Shown here in pieces: positions 1 through 7,437 of a DNA stretch of 36,973 nucleotides (within the stretch, counting starts at the first letter, position 1; each line of letters starts with the position of its first letter). This DNA comes from Deltaproteobacteria bacterium (GTDB taxonomy: Bacteria > Desulfobacterota > DSM-4660 > Desulfatiglandales > Desulfatiglandaceae). Position numbers and translations under genes: made by a program. Location of the stretch: positions 10,684 to 47,656 of the forward strand of contig JAFDIS010000027.1 in the NCBI GenBank assembly GCA_019307945.1. The letters are read 5' to 3'. The notes below the pieces were generated by a model that was not told the DNA's origin, ran no database searches, and worked only from the letters and a program-made list of their open reading frames with translations.

Positions 1-205
1 ATCAAAATTTGAAACCCTCCGGGATTTCCGATTTTGCAGCATCTTTGGTGTTGCCTGCCTGTGCGTGTCCCGCACGCAGACAGGCGCTTCGGATCCAGTC
101 GCTGCGACGTACTTGAAGTACGTCTCACTCCTGAATCCTCGCGCGCCTTGCACCTGCCTGCCGCAGGCAGGTCTGCCGCAAACTCGAAAATCGCTCAATT
201 TGGGT
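1..205. repeat. Structured intergenic repeat, copy A
   Basis: A non-coding stretch with several palindromes. Positions 1-36 recur in inverted orientation at 4697-4732 with one mismatch. The 14-mer CGCTCAATTTGGGT at 192-205 recurs directly at 4852-4865. In between lie a hairpin at 57-85 (11 bp with a 2-nt bulge), a perfect 9-1-9 palindrome at 106-124 and a perfect 9-3-9 palindrome at 152-172. This is read directly from the sequence. The element resembles dispersed non-coding repeats of the REP/MITE kind, but no transposase is nearby. The left end may lie outside the window. Confidence 0.7.
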
Positions 206-230
206 AGAAGGAACAAGGAGGGACCATACT

Positions 231-449
231 ATGAGCACACAATGGACCGAAATGTGGAAGGGGTTGGGCCTGGATTTGGCAGCTCACGACGCACTCTTGG
301 AGGCATTGAGCAAGGGGTACCAGGACATTTTCCTCTCCCAAGAGAAGCGACCCGAGGGAATGGAATATTTCAACTTTGTCATGAGCGAGGTTCACGGGCT
401 GCGCATCAAGGAACTGCTGGACGAAAAGGCAGGTGGACTCGGGCTTTGA
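231..449 (+). pseudogene. N-terminal remnant of a double-cubane (HgdB-like) reductase
   Basis: The first ~65 residues look like the start of a 2-hydroxyacyl-CoA dehydratase/double-cubane-cluster anaerobic reductase (HgdB/DCCP family), including the stretch FVMSEVHGLRIKELLDEKAG. Full-length members are roughly 350-430 residues and carry cysteines that bind iron-sulfur clusters; none of those remain. The start is well supported by AAGGAGG upstream of ATG 231. After about position 430 the reading passes straight into the middle of an activase gene in another frame and hits TGA at 447. The remnant is therefore a truncated gene, probably from one deletion joining reductase and activase. It is not expected to be functional. 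Family assignment is from memory of the family, not from a search. Confidence 0.6.
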
Positions 450-1119
450 TCCCATGGCCCAGGCCGGGAGCTTGCTTCGTGGTTTGTCCTTTGACCGGAT
501 CATGGCCACGGGCTACGGCCGGCATCTTTTCGAGATTTCCTTCGAAGCGCCCACGGTAACCGAGATCAAGGCCCATGCCGCGAGCGCCCGGTTCCTGTGC
601 CCTGAAGCGGGGACCGTCCTGGACATCGGGGGGCAGGATTCCAAGGCCATCGCCCTGAGTGACCAGGGAAAGATCATCAAGTTTGAAATGAATGATCGGT
701 GCGCGGCCGGGACGGGGAAATTTCTGGAGATCATGGCCCAGAGGCTCGGCTACAGCCTCGATCAATTTGGAGAGGAGGCCCTCAGGGCTCGAAAGGACAT
801 CCAGGTCAGCAGCATGTGCACGGTCTTTGCCGAATCGGAGGTCACGTCCCTCTTGGCCAAAGGCGAAGACCGCAGGGATATCGCCCTTGGGCTCCATCGC
901 TCGGTTGTGCGCCGCGCCGCCGGCATGCTCAAAAGGGTGAGTATCAGGCCGCCTGTCTTTTTTGCAGGAGGCGTGGCCCGGAATCCCTGCATCGTGGAAA
1001 TTCTGAAACAGGCAACGGGCACAGAGATCCTGGTGCCCGCAGAGCCTCAAATGGCAGGGGCCCTGGGGGCCGCACTCCTAGGATCGGAATGGGAGAAAGG
1101 GGAGGGCGGGGTTCCGTGA
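433..1119 (+). pseudogene. Acyl-CoA dehydratase activase (HgdC/BadF type), 5' truncated
   Basis: The product matches the ATP-dependent activator family (BadF/BadG/BcrA/BcrD; HgdC) that injects an electron into HgdB/DCCP-type reductases using a [4Fe-4S] cluster at a dimer interface. Visible family features are DIGGQDSKAI, the NDRCAAGTGKFLE cluster-ligand region, VSSMCTVFAESE with the second cysteine, and FAGGVARN. The normal N-terminus is missing: intact members start ~50-60 residues earlier with a DIGS-type phosphate loop essential for ATP binding. The only start is GTG 433, with no convincing ribosome-binding site. The frame joins the upstream reductase remnant at about 425-435. Inference: a deletion removed most of the reductase and the activase N-terminus, leaving both inactive. 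An assembly error would look the same. Confidence 0.7.
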
Positions 1120-1120
1120 A

Positions 1121-1609
1121 ATGGCGGTCTTTGTTTATCGCGAACCACAGTTCCAGAAACTCCTGGACAGCCTCCGCAAGACCGGCCGAAGGAGCGCCCA
1201 AGCCGCCAAACAGGCCGAGGAGATCATGGATAGGGTCGCTGCAAGGAATAGATTTCTCCCTAACCATGAGCACAAGCTCATCAAGTATGGTGAGGGGAGA
1301 ATCGGTGGATGCCGCAAGTTCGATCTCGGTGGGGGATACAGGCTTGTTTACCTCAAGAAGGGTGGACATATCTTCTTCCTGCATGTGGGGACCCATGATG
1401 ACTGTGACCTGTGGATCAAGAATCACCGCGGGGTCGAGACGGAAATCGATGTGAGGTCCTGCCAGGTCGTTTTCAGGGAGAAAGGGAAGGGGGGGCGCAG
1501 GACCGAGGAACAGGAACCGGAGCCTGACTATGACGAACTTCTCATGGAAAAGATCGACGAACGTCTCCTCAGAAAGGTCTTCCATGGGCTGTGCGGACCA
1601 CCGAAGTGA
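1121..1609 (+). CDS. RelE/ParE-like protein, orphan
   Basis: A 162-residue protein whose first ~105 residues look like the small beta-sheet fold of RelE/ParE/HigB toxins: an N-terminal helical pair (QFQKLLDSLRK to EEIMDRV), then GYRLVYLKKGGHIFFLHVGTHDDCDLW near residues 70-98, the typical core strands. Known members cleave mRNA or poison gyrase, but many solitary chromosomal members have unknown roles. The C-terminal ~55 residues are charged and extend past the usual toxin length. ATG 1121 lies 1 nt after the activase stop, so it may have been translationally coupled. No antitoxin-like small gene is adjacent. Function is not assigned with confidence. Confidence 0.55.
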   Translation: MAVFVYREPQFQKLLDSLRKTGRRSAQAAKQAEEIMDRVAARNRFLPNHEHKLIKYGEGRIGGCRKFDLGGGYRLVYLKKGGHIFFLHVGTHDDCDLWIKNHRGVETEIDVRSCQVVFREKGKGGRRTEEQEPEPDYDELLMEKIDERLLRKVFHGLCGPPK

Positions 1610-1941
1610 ACGCATCACCGAGATGGACGGCCGAGGTAGGCAACCGGGGGGGGCACGGTGAAGGCACATCGGCCCATGCAAGGGGGCTCGCCCGCAGAAG
1701 GCCAGGACCTTGGAGGGGGATGAATGGGGTCCAGGGTGGGCGGGATGTCGAGCCCACGGGGTACGGCCGATCCCGAAGCAATCAGGGAACACCAAGGTTC
1801 CCGAGGGCTTTAGGGAGGTGATGCCCTTTTCCGGGCCTGCCGGGGCTTCCCGGATCAGGTTTGGTTTCCGAATGAGAGGCGGGCATGATGATGTGGGTAC
1901 ATCATGAAACGTGAAGGTCTGCAAGGGAAAAGGAGGGGGAA
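1610..1941. other. 332-bp intergenic region before yedE
   Basis: No convincing gene is seen here. The region is GC-rich and contains the 18-bp palindrome at 1888-1905. AGGAGG just before ATG 1942 serves yedE. I see no clear -35/-10 pair. The yedE operon promoter probably lies here, because the upstream genes are damaged and separated from it by this gap. Confidence 0.5.
1888..1905. promoter_or_regulatory. Candidate operator upstream of yedE (ATGA-N10-TCAT)
   Basis: ATGATGTGGGTACATCAT forms a perfect 7-bp inverted repeat around a GGGT centre, 36 bp before the yedE start. The same outer form ATGA-N10-TCAT occurs at 21809-21826 between selD and dsrE. Size and dyad symmetry suit a dimeric regulator such as the LysR protein encoded at 24508-25452. 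Regulator and binding are inferred. Confidence 0.35.
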
Positions 1942-3036
1942 ATGGGGCAGTTCAAGAATATCTTCGCAACAAAATGGGGGATTGTCGGGGTAGGAGCGTT
2001 TATCGGGGTATTTGCGGCCCTACTCCAGAAGTGGGGCAATCCAGGGAATATGGGCATTTGCGTGGCCTGCTTTGAGAGGGATATCTCGGGCGCCCTCGGC
2101 CTGCACAGAGCGGCCGTGGTCCAGTACATCAGGCCCGAAATCATCGGATTTGTGCTCGGATCGCTCATCGCCGCTTATATTTTCAGGGAGTTTCGTCCAA
2201 GGGTGGGATCAGCGCCCATTGTTCGATTTGTCCTCGGTGCCTTTGCCATGATCGGGGCGCTGGTCTTTCTTGGATGCCCCTGGCGGGCGCTCTTGCGTCT
2301 TGCGGGCGGTGACGGAAACGCTATATTGGGACTGGCTGGTCTTATATTCGGCATCTGGATCGGGACCTTGTTTCTTAAAGGGGGTTACAACCTGGGGCGC
2401 ACAGAAAAAACCTACACGTCCGTGGGGTGGTTGCTCCCCCTCATCATGCTGGGTTTCCTGGTCCTGAGGATCATGTTCCCGCCGGCAGAGGGACAGGCGC
2501 AAAGCGGGGTCTTGTTTTACAGCCTCAAGGGTCCCGGCGCCATGCATGCTCCCCTGGCCATTTCCCTCATCATCGGGTTGGCCATCGGTTTCCTGGCCCA
2601 GCGCAGTCGGTTTTGCACCATGGGCGCCCTGAGGGATCTGATCCTTTTTCGCCAGACCCATCTGTTCATGGGATTCATCACCCTTGTCGTGTTGGCTTTT
2701 CTCACGAACCTGATCCTGAAGCAGTTTCATCCGGGCTTTGCCAATCAACCGGTAGCCCACACAATGCATGTATGGAACTTCGGAGGTATGGTTCTGGCAG
2801 GTCTGGCCTTTGCCCTGGCAGGGGGATGCCCAGGACGGCAGCTTTTCCTGGCAGGTGAAGGGGATGGGGATGCGGCGGTTTTCGTCTTGGGGATGATCGT
2901 CGGAGCGGGCTTTGCCCATAATTTCGGCCTGGCGAGTTCACCCAAGGGTGTCGGTCCCCATGGGGTCGCCGCCGTGATCATCGGGCTGCTGGTTTGCCTG
3001 TTCATCGGTTTCACCATGAGAAAGAAGAGCGCATGA
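1942..3036 (+). CDS. yedE: YedE-type selenium/sulfur-compound membrane transporter
   Basis: A 364-residue polytopic membrane protein of the YeeE/YedE family, closest in feel to the selenium-metabolism subgroup that co-occurs with YedF and SelD. It is proposed to import a selenium or sulfur species. Visible features: the signature GNMGICVACFERD at residues 36-47 (Cys40, Cys43), then the paired half-repeat motifs GCPWR (Cys112) and GGCPGR (Cys296), and RSRFCTMGALRD (Cys225). The two GCP motifs reflect the internal duplication of this family, and the cysteines probably relay the ligand through the channel. About ten hydrophobic segments are present. AGGAGG precedes ATG 1942. It heads an operon with a TusA-like protein 6 nt downstream. 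The substrate is inferred from context. Confidence 0.85.
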   Translation: MGQFKNIFATKWGIVGVGAFIGVFAALLQKWGNPGNMGICVACFERDISGALGLHRAAVVQYIRPEIIGFVLGSLIAAYIFREFRPRVGSAPIVRFVLGAFAMIGALVFLGCPWRALLRLAGGDGNAILGLAGLIFGIWIGTLFLKGGYNLGRTEKTYTSVGWLLPLIMLGFLVLRIMFPPAEGQAQSGVLFYSLKGPGAMHAPLAISLIIGLAIGFLAQRSRFCTMGALRDLILFRQTHLFMGFITLVVLAFLTNLILKQFHPGFANQPVAHTMHVWNFGGMVLAGLAFALAGGCPGRQLFLAGEGDGDAAVFVLGMIVGAGFAHNFGLASSPKGVGPHGVAAVIIGLLVCLFIGFTMRKKSA

Positions 3037-3042
3037 GGAGGT

Positions 3043-3267
3043 GTGATCATGAGTGCCGTTGTCGATGCCAGGGGCCTGAGCTGTCCGCAGCCCGTCCTCA
3101 TGACCCTGGAGGAAATCAAGAAGCTGGGTAAGGGAGAGATTGAAGTCCTCGTGGACACGGACACGTCCAAGGAAAACGTGAGTCGTGCCGCCCAAAGCCA
3201 GAAATGGCTTGTCCAGGAAATTTGGAAAGAAGGGGAAGGGTACCGGATCAAGATCAAGAAGGATTGA
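3043..3267 (+). CDS. TusA/SirA-like sulfur (selenium) carrier
   Basis: A 74-residue TusA-family protein. The conserved motif is ARGLSCPQPVL, with the carrier cysteine at residue 12 in the CPxP context that forms a per- or selenosulfide in this family. TusA proteins hand sulfur from desulfurases to acceptors. YedE-linked members are thought to accept sulfur or selenium delivered by the membrane partner. The start is supported by a near-perfect Shine-Dalgarno stretch (GAGGAGGTGTGATC) directly before ATG 3049-context translation start at 3043-3051; it lies 6 nt after the yedE stop, so it is co-transcribed. The residue at position 12 is cysteine here, not selenocysteine. Confidence 0.85.
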   Translation: MIMSAVVDARGLSCPQPVLMTLEEIKKLGKGEIEVLVDTDTSKENVSRAAQSQKWLVQEIWKEGEGYRIKIKKD

Positions 3268-3275
3268 GGCTGAAG

Positions 3276-3827
3276 GTGGTTGCGTTTTTCGGGAATAAGA
3301 GACGCCGTGGCCCAGCTCGGTTGGAGAACCAGGATCGGGGGATACTGGTCTTCGAAAATACGAGCGAGGTAATCAGGGCGGAAAACAGTCTGAAGTCAAG
3401 GGGATGGAAGGTGCGGGTCATGGGTCCGCCCCCGGAAATCAGGAGCGGCTGCGACCTGGTCATCGAGTTTCCCCTTATTGAGGAATTGAATATCCTGAGG
3501 ACCCTTCGGGAGGTCGATGTATGTCCTCTTCAAGTGGTGCCGGTGACCAGTCCCTTGCTCCAGCCTGTGGATCTTTTCCAGGCCAAGGACTTCGGCCGCT
3601 ATCTCATGGTCAGGGCCGCCAACATGAAACTGACCGTTGACAAGGAGACACAACGAATCGTCAATATTTCGGGGGGAGGGTGCCCTGATGTTCCCTATCT
3701 CGCCCGGGAGATGGTGGGAAGATCCCTGGATGAAACCCCAAGCCCGGCACAGATCGGCCATACCCTCTGCGGGTATGCCCTTCAACTGGCCTACGAGGAA
3801 ATGAAGCGCCGATGCTCGCAGTGGTAG
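3276..3827 (+). CDS. DUF3343 Se/S-carrier-like protein
   Basis: A ~183-residue protein. The N-terminal ~75 residues match the DUF3343 (putative Se/S carrier) pattern: GILVFENTSEVIRAENSLKSRGWKV-like sequence, then a PPPEIRSGCDLVIEF stretch containing the conserved cysteine. The C-terminal half (VDKETQRIVNISGGGCPDVPYLA, then a helical end) is an extra domain with Cys-Pro. DUF3343 is repeatedly found beside selenium genes, but its biochemistry is not established. The start is uncertain: GTG 3276 has GAGG 6 nt upstream, whereas TTG 3264 overlaps the tusA stop with no spacer from AAGAAGGA. The 3' end overlaps the next gene by 16 nt, indicating translational coupling. Confidence 0.7.
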   Translation: MVAFFGNKRRRGPARLENQDRGILVFENTSEVIRAENSLKSRGWKVRVMGPPPEIRSGCDLVIEFPLIEELNILRTLREVDVCPLQVVPVTSPLLQPVDLFQAKDFGRYLMVRAANMKLTVDKETQRIVNISGGGCPDVPYLAREMVGRSLDETPSPAQIGHTLCGYALQLAYEEMKRRCSQW

Positions 3828-4675
3828 GGACCGTTCCGGAAAGAAATTTTCCCCTCGTGGCCGGGGAAGTGCTCCTCAAAGGAGAGCGCATCGAGGTCAG
3901 GGAACAGGTGGTGCCGGTAAACCGCGGCACGCCGGCCCTGCTGGCAGCGGCCGTCAAGGCAGGAGAGGTCTTAGGCCTTTCCCCACCTTTTGCCTATCTG
4001 GTGGGCGACATCGGTCTCGGGGATGGGAGCAGACGCCTGTACGAGCACCTTGTGCAGGACTTGCCCCGCTCCCACTGCTCGTTCATTGCCTTCCATTATC
4101 TCCAGCCTGATGTGGACTGGCACAGCAAGGTGCTCTTTTCCGTGGAAGCGATGAACCCGCGCCCCGTTCTGATTGCCGATGCCGGGTTCATGTATGCAGC
4201 CAAGATGAGCGGACAGGCGGAGGCCTATGAGCTTTTCACGCCGGACGCGGGGGAACTGGCCTTTTTGGCGGACGAGGAGGCCCCTCACCCGTTTTACACC
4301 CGTGGGTTCATCCTTCACGAAGAACACCGTGTGTCTGACCTGATTGCGCGGGCCTATGAGCACAAGAATGCCTCGCGGTATCTCCTGGTGAAGGGGAGCA
4401 AAGATCACGTGGCCTCCCGGGGGGGCATCCATGCGGTGATCCACAGCCCAGTGGATGAAGCACTTGAGGCGGTGGGCGGCACGGGCGACACCCTCACAGG
4501 GATTGTCTCTGTCCTCATGGCTTCAGGGATGGAGACCCTGGAGGCGGCGGTCCTGGCACTGCGGATCAACAGGCTCGCCGGGCATTATGCCAAACCCAGC
4601 CCTGCTTCCCATGTGATGGAGTTGATAGCGCATATCCCGAGGGCGATGGAGGAGATTCTGAAAGAAAAGGCATGA
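3812..4675 (+). CDS. Ribokinase-fold protein, NAD(P)H-hydrate dehydratase-like
   Basis: A 287-residue protein with the ribokinase/YjeF-C-terminal fold signature. TPDAGELAFLADE lies at residues 143-155, and the anion-hole/catalytic GGTGDTLTG motif at 222-230 places Asp226 as the base. In NAD(P)H-hydrate dehydratases (CARKD/NnrD) this fold phosphorylates and dehydrates damaged NAD(P)HX. Here the protein is shorter and divergent in its N-terminal half and lacks the NnrE epimerase partner. It overlaps the DUF3343 gene by 16 nt and closes the yedE operon, so a role tied to selenium/sulfur metabolism is plausible, but its substrate is unknown. ATG 3812 is chosen because it begins inside the previous gene's last codons, as is usual for coupled genes. 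Confidence 0.65.
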   Translation: MLAVVGTVPERNFPLVAGEVLLKGERIEVREQVVPVNRGTPALLAAAVKAGEVLGLSPPFAYLVGDIGLGDGSRRLYEHLVQDLPRSHCSFIAFHYLQPDVDWHSKVLFSVEAMNPRPVLIADAGFMYAAKMSGQAEAYELFTPDAGELAFLADEEAPHPFYTRGFILHEEHRVSDLIARAYEHKNASRYLLVKGSKDHVASRGGIHAVIHSPVDEALEAVGGTGDTLTGIVSVLMASGMETLEAAVLALRINRLAGHYAKPSPASHVMELIAHIPRAMEEILKEKA

Positions 4676-4696
4676 GCCAAAACACAGCAGATGCTT

Positions 4697-4865
4697 CAAA
4701 ATCGGAAATCCCGGAGGATTTCAAATTTTGATGATCGAACGAAGACCCACGCTCCGCTGAGGCCAACCCCCTTGGGTGGTGATTCAGACAGCCTCATTGC
4801 AAGCGATCTCCCTAAAAACAATGAGGAACAGTTCCTTATCAAAATTTGAAACGCTCAATTTGGGT
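4697..4865. repeat. Structured intergenic repeat, copy B
   Basis: Positions 4697-4732 are the reverse complement of 1-36 with one mismatch. Positions 4838-4851 repeat the first 14 nt of copy A in direct orientation and run straight into the CGCTCAATTTGGGT 14-mer (4852-4865), also found at 192-205. The two copies bracket the operon at 231-4675. The middle (4733-4837) shows no palindromes like those of copy A. The homology is read directly; mobility is inference. Confidence 0.65.
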
Positions 4866-4988
4866 GAGACCAACCTTCGGATCTTCGAAGCCCTGTGGCG
4901 CGAGGCCGTAGCCCTGGGTGTCCTGCCCTTGAAAGACCCCCTGGAGGGCATGGAGGTGGACATCCGGATCGCGAGGACCCTGAACCTT
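4866..4988 (+). pseudogene. Fragment of a small conserved hypothetical protein
   Basis: In this frame the sequence reads TNLRIFEALWREAVALGVLP, then PLKDPLEGMEVDIRIARTLN. It has the codon pattern of a real gene and resembles the C-terminal half of short (~60-90 residue) hypothetical proteins that I associate with Desulfobacterota. The 5' side is occupied by the repeat ending at 4865. On the 3' side the frame runs without a proper stop into the antisense of the SDR gene. It therefore looks like an internal fragment left at a junction. No function is known. Resemblance is from memory and should be treated as tentative. Confidence 0.45.
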
Positions 4989-5012
4989 GTTTGGGCCCCC
5001 GCCTCGGAGCCG

Positions 5013-5789
5013 TCACGAACTCCAGGCAGCCTCCGGGTTTTGCACGCAGAACTTGCCGCCCGAAATTTCCACGCAGGTACCCGTGAAATAGGAGGCCTTG
5101 TCCGAGGCCATGAAGAGCACGGCGTAGGCCACGTCCTCGCAGCGGCCGATTCGCTTGAGCGCGATCTGACTCTCCAAAGTCTCTTTCTTGGCCTGGATGA
5201 TTCCGGCCGTCATTTCCGTTTCGATGATTCCGGGGATGTAGCTGAAGACCCGGATGTTGAGGGGGGCAAGTTCCGCTGCCAGCACTCGTGTCATACTGTG
5301 GATGGCCGCCTTTGACACGGAGTAGGCCCCCATGCCCACCGAGGGCATGAGCGTGGTGAAGGATGCGGCGTTGATCAGGACGCCCCCGCCCCTTTTCGGA
5401 AACTTGTCCCGTGCTATGAGCCCCCCGTAATAGACCGATTTCAGGTTGACGTCCATGACCTGCTCGAAGACCTCTTCGGGCGTATCGACGAGTTTGTAAA
5501 GGGGGCAGATTCCGGCGTTGCTCACCCAGATGTCGATCCCGCCGAAGCGTTCCTCCACCCGGTCCGCGAAGGCGAAAAGCTCCGGCCCGCGGGAGACGTC
5601 GACGGCCTGTCCAAAGGCGGCAACACCTTGCTTTTCCAGGGCCCGAACGCTATCTCGAACCCTGGACTCCTTCCTGCTGCATACGGCGACACGGCTTCCC
5701 GCCGCGCCGAACACCTCAGCGATCTTGAGACCGATTCCCGCTGTTCCCCCCGTGACCACAGTGACCTTCCCGTCGAGCCTGATTTCCAT
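5013..5789 (-). CDS. Short-chain dehydrogenase/reductase (SDR)
   Basis: A 258-residue classical SDR with a Rossmann fold. The cofactor motif TGGTAGIG is near residues 14-21, SNAG near 88-91, the catalytic serine is in the INAAS segment, and the YSVSK catalytic Tyr/Lys pair is near 155-159. Such enzymes oxidise or reduce alcohol/carbonyl groups with NAD(P)(H). ARG-rich CSRKESRV after beta-2 would favour NADP(H), but this is weak evidence. The substrate cannot be told; FabG-like or secondary-alcohol enzymes share this layout. The start is well supported by AGGAGGAGAG upstream of ATG 5789. It is not obviously in an operon. Its 3' end abuts the gene fragment at 4866-4988. Confidence 0.85.
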   Translation of the reverse strand: MEIRLDGKVTVVTGGTAGIGLKIAEVFGAAGSRVAVCSRKESRVRDSVRALEKQGVAAFGQAVDVSRGPELFAFADRVEERFGGIDIWVSNAGICPLYKLVDTPEEVFEQVMDVNLKSVYYGGLIARDKFPKRGGGVLINAASFTTLMPSVGMGAYSVSKAAIHSMTRVLAAELAPLNIRVFSYIPGIIETEMTAGIIQAKKETLESQIALKRIGRCEDVAYAVLFMASDKASYFTGTCVEISGGKFCVQNPEAAWSS

Positions 5790-6020
5790 CTCCTCTCCTC
5801 CTGAAAAGCCGTCGTTTCAGGTCGCGAAGGAGGCTGTTTTTTCAAATGATCCGCCTCCCACGACCGCCATACTTGGTGGGCAACCTCCTTCGGTCTCTCG
5901 TTTACTACACGGGATCGGGTATTGCAAGGGAAGGCTGAAGTTCGTCTAAAACTCCCGGGGATGTTCGAGGGAATGAGGACGGGGGTTTTCGTCATCACCG
6001 AAGTCGCGGGGAGCCCGACC

Positions 6021-7136
6021 CTACACCGGCTCCCCGTGCTCGTTGTAATAGATGGTTCCACCGTGGGCCAGTGAAATCCGGCGATCCGGGATCCCCTGGA
6101 TTTCCAGTTCCCGGGCCAGATCCAGGGGCGGGAAGTGGACCGGCTCATCTCCTAGCCTGAAGGTCCCCCAGTGAACGATCATCAGCTTTTTTGCACCCAG
6201 CTCCCGAAAGGCCCTGACCGCTTCTTTCTGGTTCATATGGCTGCCCTTCATGAACCACCGGGGTTCATAGGCCCCAAGGCAGAGGATCGCCAGGTCGATA
6301 TCAAAGGTCTTCCCGATTTCCCGGAATCCCTCGAAATAGGCCGTGTCTCCGGAGATGAAGATGGTAGGACCACAGACCGTTTTCACGAGGTAGGACCCCC
6401 ACAGGGCACGGTTGGGTCCCACGAAAGGGTTTCTCATGGTCCAGTGGTTGGCCGGGAGCAGGGTGACGCACAGCCCGTCTTCGTCGAAGGCGTCGAACCA
6501 GTCCAGGGAGGTCCGGCGGAAAAGGCCTGCATCAGTGAAAACGTCGTCGTAGCCCAGAGGGCTGATTATGTGAGTTTCCGGTTCCAGGGCCTTCAAGGAC
6601 CGCACGTCGAGGTGATCGTAATGGCCATGGGTGATCAGGACATGGTGGGGGTGAGGCATGGCCTTTATTGGGAAAGACAGGGGTGTGTGATCCTCGATGA
6701 ACCAGAAAAGATCGAAGAAGACCGGATCCACCAGGATGGTGCGCTTACGGTCCCGGATCAGGACCGAGGCGTGTTTGAGAAAGGTGACGGAGAGCCCCCT
6801 GTGACGCTTTACGGCCTCCCAATCCACCGTGACGTGGTTTACGGGTTCTTCCGGGTAATGCGCCTTGAAGCGGTTTTCGGAGAAAAACTTCCAGCGCATG
6901 AGCCGCCAGAGGTTGCCGTGTACGGTTCGTCCGAAAGGATTCAGAAATCGTCCGTCTCCGTGGTGGATCTTACGATCGGCGAGTTCCCGGAGCGACAGAG
7001 TCGTCCCGGTCGAATGGTCCTGGTTTACGGAACGGGCATCGAATCCCATGGCATCCTTTTTCCCGGCCAGAAAGCCCAAAACCGATGCCCCCTTGATCCA
7101 GGTGAGCATCTTGTGTATGAATATGCGTCGCGTCAT
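6021..7136 (-). CDS. Metallo-beta-lactamase-fold hydrolase with Tat-like signal (NAPE-PLD/UlaG-like)
   Basis: A 371-residue MBL-fold protein. The zinc motif THGHYDHLD (HxHxDH) lies in the middle, followed by the LPANHW, ISGDTAYFEGF and VHWGTF motifs that supply the remaining metal ligands. The layout resembles N-acyl-phosphatidylethanolamine phospholipase D-like or UlaG-like lactonases. The N-terminus TRRIFIHKMLTWIKGASVLG has a twin arginine, the RRxF--K pattern and a hydrophobic stretch, so it is probably exported by Tat to the periplasm or membrane-anchored. ATG 7136 was chosen over longer frames because upstream residues are compositionally unlike protein. The chosen ATG overlaps a TAA (TAATG), so reinitiation after a tiny upstream frame is possible. 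Substrate unknown. Confidence 0.75.
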   Translation of the reverse strand: MTRRIFIHKMLTWIKGASVLGFLAGKKDAMGFDARSVNQDHSTGTTLSLRELADRKIHHGDGRFLNPFGRTVHGNLWRLMRWKFFSENRFKAHYPEEPVNHVTVDWEAVKRHRGLSVTFLKHASVLIRDRKRTILVDPVFFDLFWFIEDHTPLSFPIKAMPHPHHVLITHGHYDHLDVRSLKALEPETHIISPLGYDDVFTDAGLFRRTSLDWFDAFDEDGLCVTLLPANHWTMRNPFVGPNRALWGSYLVKTVCGPTIFISGDTAYFEGFREIGKTFDIDLAILCLGAYEPRWFMKGSHMNQKEAVRAFRELGAKKLMIVHWGTFRLGDEPVHFPPLDLARELEIQGIPDRRISLAHGGTIYYNEHGEPV

Positions 7137-7437
7137 TACCCGGTGAGCATCCTTCCGCCCGGTACGACAGGGTAGGGGAGCCGGAGGGGTCTTCCCCGGG
7201 ACTCCGGGGGAGGCAGCGGGATGCCTCCCAATCGTTCCCCGTTGCCGTTCACGAGACCCTTTTTTGCCATAAGGATAACATATGGGGAGTTGCCTGCAAG
7301 ATGATTGAGTCGCATCTGCCGATCGGGGCAGGCGATGCGGACCTCGACCCCGATGCGTGGTCGGCGACGCGCCGGGGTGAGGATCCGGAGCGGGAGCGGA
7401 GGCATGGGCGGCGAAAACCCCAAGCGGAGGTAGAGAT

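Noticed and set aside
1-205. CRISPR array from the repeated palindromes
   Set aside because: The palindromes differ in sequence and are not regularly spaced repeats with unique spacers; no cas genes.
447-449. TGA ending the reductase remnant as another Sec codon
   Set aside because: The frame after it gives no family-like sequence, and the neighbouring frame explains the DNA as activase.
195-2919. Long antisense frames over the reductase, activase and yedE regions
   Set aside because: They are mirror frames of real genes in GC-rich DNA, with unusual composition and no ribosome-binding sites.
7136-7423. 95-residue minus-strand frame ending in TAATG at the MBL gene start
   Set aside because: Pro/Arg-rich composition without a recognisable domain. 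Its last codons (ATG CTC ACC GGG TAA) have a good GGAAGGA, so a tiny leader peptide is possible, but evidence is too thin.
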